From assembly GCA_947579605.1 (NCBI GenBank), contig OX388313.1, forward strand, positions 27,407,214 to 27,471,213: a stretch of 64,000 bases of DNA, given 5' to 3'. A program made the translations under genes and the position numbers. The notes beneath the pieces are model-generated. The model made no database searches. It was not told the DNA's origin and saw only the letters and a program-made list of their open reading frames with translations. Origin of the DNA: Athripsodes cinereus (taxonomy: Eukaryota; Arthropoda; Insecta; Trichoptera; Leptoceridae). Shown here piece by piece: positions 59,201-64,000 of the stretch; position 1 is the stretch's first letter, and each line of letters starts with the position of its first letter.

Positions 59201-61390
59201 GCTAGAAGTTTCTTAGAACAGGGTAGTGATGTTTTTATAGACTAGTGATTATTAGATGATAGCATCCCTATTTTATACAGTTCAGACAACATTGTACATC
59301 TACATTTTACTACGAAAGAGGACATTATCGGAAGGGTTATTATTTTTAGTCGATACAACAACCATTCACTGGAAAGCGATATAACAGTCAAAGTAATTAC
59401 CTAAAATTTAATATGTACCCCGTAAAGAGAAGGATAATTTCGGTATTGATTTTAGGTTTAATAAAACGGGTATTTACGTTGGTATGAACATCAAAATAAG
59501 GTCATGAAATCAACAAATAATGCATTATTTGCGTCTAATACGTTGAAAAACTTTCTATTTATAAATATTTCGTTTTCTATCCACTTCCATTTAACCATCT
59601 CATCATAGCCCATAAGTGAAATACTGATGACCGAAGGTACTTGCTGGAAGTCCATTTCAAGATAAAATTGAAAAAAAAACACAATATGTAGTTAACTTCC
59701 AAACGAATTTTATTAACTTCGCGTACTAGTATTCGGAGACATCGCGCGATTAGTAAAAAAATAATACTTTTTACTAATCGCCTGATGATGTAGTCGAGAG
59801 TCTCCGAATACTAGTTCGCGAAGTTAATAAAAGTCATTTGGAAGTTAACTATAGTCTGTACGCGACTAACTTTGCGCTCTCAACAAACAAAAACAACATA
59901 GAGAGCGCGAAGTTAGTCGCGTACAGACTATACATATTGTGTTTTTTTTTCAATTTTATCTCCCATACGTGAGGTTACCAGTAGATCAACTGCATGTTTT
60001 AGACGCGTAAGTTGTTGCCTTCCTGCGAACAAAATAAGGCATTTAGAATAATAGGCAGAATGGTGCCTGCTGACTGGTAACTGCTGAATAAAGTTTGTTG
60101 TGTCTTATTTGTGAAACTTTACGAATACCTGCCAAGGCAAAAAGGCCTTACAAGGCACTCAAAAATTTACATAAAAGAATTGGAGACCTATTTTTTGCCG
60201 GAGGCCCTATGAAATAAGTTACCTAATTCTTTAATTTTTCACTATGCGTTAGGCGAAAAATAAGGAAATGATGAACAAGTAAAAGTATTATTATTTTGTC
60301 TGAAGAAAGGCTTGTAAGGAAGTGCTGATATTTCAGAATAAGATTATTTGACTGTATTTTTTAAATTCTCTACGACAGACGGAACCAAGGAAATGTGTAA
60401 AGACAGGTAAGTAAATCTTGTTATAAAAGTGATATATTGCTTTAAAAAACCATTCAAGCTATTGGGAATCTTGTGAATGAAAAATAGTACATCTTACCAA
60501 TCATTTTTAGGCCAGATAGCATAACGTTGGTGGATGAAATCTCTTATGTGCAGTTATTAAGATTTTACAAGAAATGTGAAAAAAACCGTTTGACTGGTTT
60601 GTGTGTGTTTGATTCGTCACATGGAAGGTGTAATAGAAATTTTATAGTGTACTAGCTGACAAGCTGACCCGGCAAACATTGTTTTGTCATAATTATACCT
60701 ACTAATATTGCTTTTAAAAAATAGGGGTTGATGAAAATTTAGGGCTGTATGTATTTTTTAATGCCTCACCATAAAAAAAAATCGGGGTGGACTATCCTTA
60801 AATTTTAGGGGTATGAAAAGTAGATATTGACCGATTGTCAGACCTACCTGACAAGCACACAAAATTTCATCAAAATCGGTCCAGCCGTTTCGGAGGAGTA
60901 TGATAACAAACACCGTGATACGATAATATTAGTTTGAACTTCTAGGAATCATTTGAAAAAATCACAGAATCATTTTGTTAGTAGATACATGTAAGTGTTC
61001 ATGAATTATCCAAGAAAAAGCAGCATGTATGGTATTTAATTTCTTTCAATAGCTTGTTCCTGGGATATCTCGGTGTATAGGTAATTTCATCGGTAGATAT
61101 ATGTGACTCGACGAGACGAATAATTTGGTATCAATATCTCAAATTTGAAAAGAATTACGCATGAAACGTTCCACGGATCCACCGACGATATGAACTATTG
61201 GCATTAGGTTATCAACCTCACTAATGCAAAAAATCTATAGAAAGTGGAGATAAGATTTATATACTTACTTATGATTTGTTCTTCTATCATCTTCCGGCTC
61301 TTCCTTAAGAAAGGATGGCTGGAGACTGAACCTTCTTCTAAATTGGTGACGTCCCTTCATACCGGAAATGGATGTATGAACGGGAGACAT
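37997..61390 (-). CDS. Ras-family small GTPase, RASD/Rhes-type; three coding exons
   Basis: The coding sequence is the join of 61390-61269, 48810-48381 and 38299-37997 on the minus strand: 855 nt, 284 residues plus TAA. Residues 1-60 are a basic then Ser/Asn-rich leader. The G domain has G1 GSAKVGKS (68-75), the switch I Thr at 93, G3 DTSG (115-118), G4 NKLD (174-177) and G5 EASAK (204-208). A basic run (R235-R239), a Pro/Gln-rich tail and a CaaX box CILS (281-284) follow, so prenylation and membrane attachment are expected. The length, the DTSG motif, the FPAMR stretch after G3 and the SPALRR stretch after the G domain resemble vertebrate RASD1/RASD2 (Dexras1/Rhes), which have about 270-280 residues. 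The residue matching Ras Gln61 is Ser119, and that matching Gly12 is Ala70, so intrinsic GTPase activity may be weak (inference). Introns are about 12.5 kb and 10.1 kb and full of mobile elements. A DIRAS- or RASL-type assignment is the alternative. Confidence 0.88.
38300..39152. other. Intron 2, 3' part: AT-rich, no repeat recognised
   Basis: No conserved block is visible apart from the acceptor signal of exon 3. Confidence 0.4.
39153..39290 (-). mobile_element. LINE 3' tail
   Basis: On the minus strand: AAGATCGCGCCTTTGCGATA, then CTGTATATTGATTGTATTTA, and finally CAGTAAAGAATGAATAAATA. It is nearly identical to 43310-43442 in opposite orientation, so it is a fairly recent pair. Confidence 0.7.
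39460..39770 (+). mobile_element. LINE C-terminal fossil
   Basis: An interrupted reading gives TNEYLDDTMQ and later RRVDPKSL-like then GNKLKQCQAEEERD, typical of the acidic end of a LINE polymerase ORF. Several stops and frame changes are present. Confidence 0.45.
40421..40665 (+). mobile_element. tRNA-derived SINE (S2), copy 1
   Basis: The head resembles a tRNA gene: A-box-like TGGCGCGAAGGC, an anticodon-arm-like region, and a perfect T-arm CCGGGTTCGATTCCCGG containing the B box GGTTCGATTCC. Instead of ending at a CCA-addition site it runs on through GAAGAATGACCTTTTTCA and CTGTGTGAATTGTCTA to about 245 bp, the structure of a Pol III-transcribed SINE. Confidence 0.85.
40745..40870 (-). mobile_element. 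RTE-like LINE C-terminal fossil
   Basis: The minus strand reads NDHVLSKRNLRAFMRERK with a frame change upstream. It is homologous to the fossils at 50690 and 63725. Confidence 0.5.
40976..41137 (-). mobile_element. S1 SINE-like copy with internal deletion
   Basis: Both termini are present (CCATCACGGCATATGC, GACTCCAAGGGG). About 70 bp covering the GGTGGCAAACCTCATCGC region are missing. Confidence 0.68.
41138..41851. other. Intron 2: AT-rich, nothing recognised
   Basis: There are minor self-similar TTTACTTTACTTTG words near 41610-41650 only. Confidence 0.35.
41852..41880 (-). mobile_element. S1 SINE-like 3'-end scrap
   Basis: Only CTGCATATCCCACAAG through TAGCCAGC remains; the TIR element starting at 41902 lies close by. 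Confidence 0.45.
41902..42355. mobile_element. Non-autonomous DNA transposon with ~31-bp terminal inverted repeats
   Basis: GGTGTTCTCACTTTGGCGAA at the left end and its complement TTCGCCAAATGTGAACACC at the right, continuing through ATATCGCCAGGC, define a 454-bp element. The interior is GC-richer than the surroundings (for example ATTCGCGCATGCGCAGATGT) with no coding potential. No target duplication was confirmed. The superfamily is unknown. Confidence 0.78.
42371..42588 (+). mobile_element. tRNA-derived SINE (S2), copy 2
   Basis: It has the same head and tail order as copy 1, with TGGCGCGGAGG and GGGTTCGATTCCCGGCC. It starts 15 bp after the TIR element ends and lacks about 25 bp in the middle of the tail. 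Confidence 0.85.
42589..43309. other. Intron 2: AT-rich, microsatellite near 43195-43215
   Basis: A short (TATG)n-type run is present. Nothing else is recognised. Confidence 0.35.
43310..43442 (+). mobile_element. LINE 3' tail
   Basis: It runs from GTTAGTTGGAAGAGATCGCG through AAACACGCCCTCTG to AAGAATGAATAAATAAATAA. It is the sense partner of 39153-39290. Confidence 0.7.
43585..43699 (-). mobile_element. LINE C-terminal fossil (CR1/Jockey type)
   Basis: The minus strand reads RTLWNGLPLELRQAADLKTF then RRDLKTIYFI without interruption, the last residues of such a polymerase ORF. Confidence 0.65.
43700..43811 (+). mobile_element. S1 SINE-like 3' half
   Basis: It begins near GAGGTATGCCACCCATTTTG and ends GAAATGCCATAATGGTA, directly abutting a reversed LINE C-terminal fossil on the left. 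Confidence 0.6.
43812..45267. other. Intron 2: AT-rich, nothing recognised
   Basis: No repeat or coding block could be supported. Confidence 0.35.
45268..45495. mobile_element. Foldback MITE, ~100-bp arms
   Basis: Inverted arms: outer TAGGTAATTTGAAACAAGT and TTTCTTTCTATTATAAGTT, inner GAGACGTCTTTCGACTTATC then AGGTAATTATCAATCT, mirrored at 45392-45490. A third copy of the ACCTGATAAGTCGAAAGACG motif sits in the centre. Confidence 0.75.
46047..46302 (+). mobile_element. S1 SINE-like copy, best-preserved sense copy, (TAG)n tail
   Basis: This copy is close to the family consensus from TCCCGTGGAGCACCCGG to GCCGTGATGGTA, followed by six or so TAG/GTA triplets. It lies in intron 2 of the Ras-like gene, antisense to it. 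Confidence 0.8.
46467..46690 (+). mobile_element. S1 SINE-like copy, diverged
   Basis: It sits about 165 bp from the previous copy in the same orientation. The centre has GTACTGTAAAAGGCAGG and GCGATGAGGCAATTCTCC, and the end is ATTCTGTAATGGTATG. Confidence 0.6.
46691..48380. other. Intron 2, 5' part: AT-rich
   Basis: 46850-47130 has hints of a decayed LINE (for example NQYGLRKS-like words) that are too degraded to call. Confidence 0.3.
48381..48810 (-). CDS. Ras-like GTPase gene, exon 2 (G1-G4 motifs)
   Basis: This 430-nt exon follows a pyrimidine-rich acceptor (TTTGATTTCAG, AG at 48812-48811) and ends at GAG|GTAAAT (donor GT at 48380-48379). It supplies residues 41-184: an Asn/Ser-rich linker, the first beta strand HKIVVM, the P-loop, switch I, the DTSG G3 motif, and VVVGNKLD. 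The reading frame is open upstream of the internal ATG at 48734 back to the acceptor, so that Met is Met67 and not a start. Intron 1 (48811-61268) and intron 2 (38300-48380) flank it. Confidence 0.92.
48811..50200. other. Intron 1, 3' part: AT-rich
   Basis: Nothing is recognised beyond the exon 2 acceptor. Confidence 0.35.
50202..50305. repeat. 19-bp minisatellite, about five copies
   Basis: The unit is ATGGATGAGTCTGTATGCA, starting at 50202, 50221, 50240, 50259 and 50278. The first three are identical and later ones decay. Confidence 0.9.
50690..50855 (-). mobile_element. RTE-like LINE C-terminal fossil
   Basis: The minus strand reads LDHVDQILKDGCMSNRRNRR then ECMRNRIKVEEAEEVRLKR, matching the 63.7-kb fossil. 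The upstream continuation DETMTKKMYLSER appears at about 51280-51320, suggesting one element split by about 420 bp of other sequence. Confidence 0.6.
51351..52504. other. Intron 1: AT-rich
   Basis: 52068-52125 resembles 24351-24410 (TCTATTCGGGTGGTCGGTGG versus a similar string). Nothing else is seen. Confidence 0.35.
52505..52602 (+). mobile_element. S1 SINE-like 3' fragment
   Basis: This is a near-consensus 98-bp 3' end, from ATATTGGCACGGAGAAGAC to GCCGTGATGGTATAG, in intron 1. Confidence 0.7.
52951..53622. repeat. Six head-to-tail copies of a 112-bp unit
   Basis: Units start at 52951, 53063, 53175, 53287, 53399 and 53511 and look identical by eye. Each begins AACAATAATATCTCATTCCA and ends TTATTTGCTTCATAAA. 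There is no open frame, and the unit has no relation to the satellite or to other repeats here. It lies in intron 1. Confidence 0.95.
53623..54196. other. Intron 1: unclassified, GC-richer patch
   Basis: 53750-53905 (TACGTCGGATGACAGCCGAC and neighbours) is compositionally distinct. 53934-53970 resembles 31683-31722. No class can be assigned. Confidence 0.35.
54197..54775 (+). mobile_element. LINE C-terminal fragment, open frame
   Basis: About 180 codons end at 54736: GWMKWRSLSDVLCDKKMPVK, YKTVVRPTMTYSSECWALK, MKILRWAGGVTRMDRVRN, RIRWYGHILRLPQDN, RRPGRPVTTWMS. This is the RTE/Jockey-type C-terminal region without polymerase boxes. The frame is intact, so it is probably younger than the other fossils. 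Confidence 0.8.
54776..55609. other. Intron 1: mixed AT-rich and GC-rich DNA
   Basis: 55485-55609 is GC-rich (GGCGCCCCTTGGCGCAG) and directly precedes the second 1.13-kb repeat, so it may be part of the same element that copy 1 lacks. Confidence 0.35.
55610..56741 (-). mobile_element. ~1.13-kb interspersed repeat, copy 2
   Basis: This aligns to 2290-3432 in the same orientation, with scattered indels, and shares the right terminus ACCGGGCATATCA. It differs by an internal triplication (56392-56469). It lies in intron 1 of the Ras-like gene, in the gene's transcriptional orientation if the minus-strand reading is correct. Confidence 0.55.
56392..56469. repeat. 26-bp tandem triplication
   Basis: Three copies of a unit with GATACATAATGAATGCGCCT. 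The homologous site in copy 1 (about 3133-3160) has a single unit. Confidence 0.9.
57008..57186. repeat. 179-bp near-perfect palindrome
   Basis: Two arms of about 86-88 bp, starting AATTTATAAACAATCAAAAC, are inverted copies with one visible mismatch (CCCACTTC versus CCCATTTC). They are separated by about 7 nt. This is probably a MITE; a transcript would fold into a long hairpin. Confidence 0.92.
57291..57527 (+). mobile_element. S1 SINE-like copy, nearly complete
   Basis: It is recognisable throughout, from TCCGTGGAGCACTCTG to TGGGGTATGCC, with scattered substitutions and no tail. It lies about 100 bp from the long palindrome. Confidence 0.72.
57838..57958 (+). mobile_element. LINE 3' tail
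   Basis: It runs from GCGATGAACTCGCCCTCTG to AGTAAAGAATAAAATAAATA and a poly(A)-like run. It is more diverged than the 39-kb and 43-kb tails. Confidence 0.65.
57959..59635. other. Intron 1: AT-rich
   Basis: 58215-58330 is a diverged member of the 31.4/33.4-kb repeat. A small hairpin with GATTTAACGTCAA and TTGACGTTAAATC arms lies at 58528-58566. No coding block is seen. Confidence 0.35.
59636..59962. mobile_element. Short foldback element related to 28.8 kb, carrying a nested MITE
   Basis: The arms include TAAAATTGAAAAAAAAACAC, AGTTAACTTCCAAA and TTCGCGTACTAGTATTCGG on the left and their complements on the right, with almost no loop (about 59757-59775). The right arm is interrupted by the palindrome at 59854-59931. 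Confidence 0.78.
59854..59931. mobile_element. Small palindromic MITE with TA target duplication
   Basis: TAGTCTGTACGCGACTAACT and its complement bracket a short centre (CAACAAACAAAAACAACAT). TA flanks both sides, and the uninterrupted arm of the host foldback (AGTTAACTACATA) has a single TA at this point, supporting a Tc1/mariner-type insertion. Confidence 0.75.
59963..60213 (-). mobile_element. S1 SINE-like copy, old, adjoining a foldback element
   Basis: The homology is weak but ordered: CATACGTGAGGTTACCAG, GATCAACTGCATG, AATACCTGCCAAGG, AGGCACTCAAAAATTTAC, GGAGACCTATTTTTTGCC. The left end abuts the foldback at 59962. Confidence 0.5.
60214..60650. other. Intron 1: nothing recognised
   Basis: The stretch is AT-rich without repeats or coding blocks. 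Confidence 0.35.
60652..60935. repeat. Common insect dispersed repeat (GCTGACCCGGCAAAC type)
   Basis: ACTAGCTGACAAGCTGACCC opens the segment. AAATTTCATCAAAATCGGTC, CAGCCGTTTCGGAGGAGTAT and AACAAACACCGTGATACG close it. Related strings are widespread in insect genomes (from memory). It is non-coding. Confidence 0.6.
60936..61268. other. Intron 1, first 330 bases
   Basis: No repeat is recognised. It begins with the exon 1 donor. Confidence 0.35.
61269..61390 (-). CDS. Ras-like GTPase gene, exon 1 (start codon exon)
   Basis: The minus strand opens with ATG at 61390-61388 and encodes 40 residues plus two bases, ending at a consensus donor (AA|GTAAGT, GT at 61268-61267). An in-frame TAG lies 30 nt upstream of the ATG, so this is the first usable start unless an upstream exon is spliced in. 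The two leftover bases AA join the single G that opens exon 2 to give Lys41, exactly the phase exon 2 needs. The segment is clearly richer in G+C than its surroundings. The encoded leader is basic (RHQFRRRF near residues 14-21) and then acidic. A second in-frame ATG sits at codon 11. The donor and phase are seen directly; the linkage across 12.5 kb is inferred. Confidence 0.75.
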
Positions 61391-61489
61391 GCGCCGAACG
61401 ACCGGACGCACTACTTCCTATTTCCGGTCGAGTCTTCCAATGTATAACTTCAACTTAATCTAAAAGCCACAAACTACCGAGTTCACGAA

Positions 61490-61496
61490 CTTTATA
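61490..61496 (-). promoter_or_regulatory. Possible TATA box of the Ras-like gene
   Basis: TATAAAG on the minus strand lies about 100 nt upstream of the exon 1 ATG, which would place initiation near 61465. The region is AT-rich, so the motif could occur by chance, and no clear initiator is seen. Confidence 0.25.
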
Positions 61497-63724
61497 ATAA
61501 AATTATTTTATGTTTCACCAGTTTTTAAAAACTTTAAGCAATTCATCAAAAAGCTTCACAAATTGCGGTTGATATAATTTAAATCAGAAATTATATTATC
61601 AATTAAAATATTTTATTTAAAAACATATTATTATGATGGCAAAAAACACTCATTGTTATAAGTAAAATATATCGATAAAAAATAATTATTATTTTTTGTA
61701 AATAAACTTTCACAAAGTTTTCGCACAAATTAAATAATTTTCTCAGAAAATTATAACAGAAATTCTCGGTTATTATTATAATTATAAAAACAAAATTATC
61801 ACTCAACTTTTCACATAAACAAGGTACTTGCAACTTTATCTTCAATTAATTATAATTGTATGTGTAATGTATGATAATTAATTTCGGCAATTATTACATG
61901 CTACGCTCCTGTAAATTTCTCTCCTTCTCAGCTGGAGTAATGTTTCAAGGATCTGTAAAGATAGAAAGCGAAGCATTAAAATAACAAACAACACTCATTA
62001 ATTATATTACATACAAGTATGAGGAACAATGTGATACAATTAAATTAATCCCTTCATAAACATCTACATATTATATAAAATTATAATAATTAGATATTCT
62101 AATACAGAAATGTTACGAGTACACCAATAAACAAGTTCAAGAAAGAGTTGTTTTTCAATGTTTCAGTTCATTGTTTTGCGATCAAGTACTTTTTGACAAA
62201 AAGTCAAAATATGTGTTGCCGGCTTTCTATATCCGCTATAACATATTTTTACGAAAATCTAGTTACATAATATACCTTTGTCGTTGACTTCGTAATTAAA
62301 TATTCGATAACCGTAGAAAATTGTTTCTTTCAAAACACTCACCATTTGTACAAAAAAATTAAAATAAAATGATGACGAGAAAAGAATCCCGCTACATCCC
62401 TTTATGTGTATTTTAATATCCTCTATAACTTAACCGACCAATAGGAGTTATTTTTATATACACAAAATGAACAATTTATTTTAATTCAATACCAAAAGTT
62501 ATTTTAAAATGGAACTATTGTAACAATTTTATAATTAACAAGCTTGTTTGATTTCAGGAAAGTACGTTTAATACTTGTAGAATGGGTCGACGGTTATTGT
62601 TGCTGGTAGGAAAACCCAAATGAAGCATAGGAAAGAATGTAGTTAAAATCAATGGAATAATCCTAGATCCAGTAGAGGGAAAATGCTTAAAGAAGAACTT
62701 TATTGTAAAGTCATACCAATATAAATGAAGATGGTATTTGTTTGAATAAAGGTAGAACTATTTACTTTATTTTGTTTTCCTCAATAATCATGTAAATGTA
62801 AGTAGGTAGTCTGTTGTGAGGAGCTTATTTTAATTACAACTTTACATTAAACTGAAACCTTCGTTACAAAGGACCTTCCTGAAAGCAATTAAATAATGTA
62901 TTTATCTCATAGAAAAAACTAGCCTCTAATTTACCTAGTATCTATAATAATGGAAGCCTTGGTTTTACATAATATGTATAATATAATATGCAAGTTTTAG
63001 CCATAGCTACATAAACTACATAAAAACATCCTATCAAGCTGCTTTCATTTATTAAAAAGTGAAAAAAAGCAACATTAATATTCCAAATGTCTCAACTGAT
63101 TGTAAGCTTTTTTCACGAACTTCAGGATACATTTCTCAAGACCCAAAAAGTTCGTAACATTGTGTCTTAGAGTCTTTAATTTTTCTGTTCCATTTTCAAA
63201 AGAAGCTATTAGAGGACACAATGTTGAAACAAATATACGCACGTATGTTCCCAAACATAATATTTACATTAAGATATTTAAGCCTATACTATCAACAAAC
63301 GATAATAAACTAAGACAATAGGAATTAAGTAAAACCCTTGTCCTCTGTTAAATGCCATTAGAATACAATATAGTACTTAACCATTAGTAGTAAGCACTAT
63401 AGTGTTGTTCTTGCGATAAAATTAATGGTCTTCAATCTTGTCTACGCCTCCCTATCACATATACCTATATCTCTTATTTTCTTAATTTTTATTAGTTTTC
63501 ACGTCTAGATTAATCATGAAAATATTACAATAGTTTACTCTTTTGGTACACGATTAATAGGGTTTCATAATTTATTAGAGTAATGAAACAAACCTTATAT
63601 GTTTTTTGCAGAGGAAAACGCTTTAAGTCTTATTGTGACAGACAAATCGAAAATGCCCAAATAAGAACTAAGTCGATACTCTTCGTGACAAATATGCCCT
63701 ATACCGTGTGATGAAAATTAACCT
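61497..63724. other. Upstream flank of the Ras-like gene
   Basis: The stretch is AT-rich. No coding block or strong repeat was supported. Confidence 0.35.
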
Positions 63725-63945
63725 ATCCGTCTTATGAACCTATCCCTAGAAACTTCTATCGTTTCCTTTACATTTATACAAATTCTCATGCACACTTTCC
63801 GAGTTTAGCTACTCAACACACGGCCGTCCTCGAGAATTTTATCCACGTTATCAAGCTACGTTGTTCTCGGGCATCCGCGTTTTCTCAAATCTCCGCTTTC
63901 AAACAGATACATCCTCTTTGTCATCCTGTCATCATCTCCTACATA
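63725..63945 (-). mobile_element. RTE-like LINE C-terminal fossil
   Basis: The minus strand reads RMTKRMYLFESGDLRKRGCP, LDNVDKILEDGRVLSS, TRKVCMRICINVKETIEVSR, with stops. It is the most complete of the three related fossils. Confidence 0.65.
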
Positions 63946-64000
63946 GACTGTAATTATACTTTAATATAATAATAAAGAAGTAGATGATGTAAGACAATAC

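Noticed and set aside
61244..61447. A 67-codon plus-strand open frame over 61244-61447
   Set aside because: It is antisense to exon 1 of the Ras-like gene, whose minus-strand reading has a start, a donor and the right phase.

Overview
This is an AT-rich window (roughly 70% A+T by eye) of an animal nuclear genome, almost certainly an insect. It has GT-AG introns of 10-12 kb, many 5'-truncated non-LTR retrotransposons, tRNA-derived SINEs, a mariner relic, foldback elements and a kilobase-scale satellite. There are no bacterial-type operons. The order is not fixed by the sequence: frequent TACCTA/TAGGTA words and the repeat families would fit Lepidoptera or Hemiptera, and I do not claim either.

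The one confidently recognised protein-coding gene is a RASD/Rhes-type Ras GTPase on the minus strand, spanning 61390 to 37997. Three exons (61390-61269, 48810-48381, 38299-37997) join in compatible phases into a 284-residue protein with G1-G5 motifs and a C-terminal CaaX box (CILS). Everything between 38.3 and 61.3 kb outside exon 2 is therefore intronic. Those introns hold a set of six copies of a 112-bp tandem unit, a 179-bp near-perfect palindrome, foldback elements, SINEs and LINE remnants. One further isolated exon-like segment (26844-27018, plus strand) has both splice signals but no recognised relatives.

Layout. 1-2289: AT-rich, nothing recognised. 2290-3432: a ~1.13-kb interspersed repeat with a second copy at 55610-56741. 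3433-12493: satellite array of ~105-120-bp subunits carrying the palindrome TTTTGATCAAAA, with an inverted segment at its left edge and three large internal duplicate blocks. 12494-14308: a dead LINE reverse transcriptase lying inside the satellite, which resumes at 14309-14565. 14.6-31 kb: LINE fragments, a frameshifted LINE reverse transcriptase (18.3-20.25 kb), a deleted mariner (21.2-22.1 kb), several copies of a ~235-bp SINE-like family, and a 690-bp foldback element (28.8-29.5 kb). 31-38 kb: very AT-rich with short hairpins. 38-61.4 kb: the Ras gene and its intronic repeats. 61.4-64 kb: upstream flank with one more LINE fossil.

The most informative structure is a ~235-bp SINE-like insertion in one of three duplicated satellite blocks. 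The other two blocks preserve the empty site, which gives an exact insertion interval, a 12-bp target-site duplication and an order of events.
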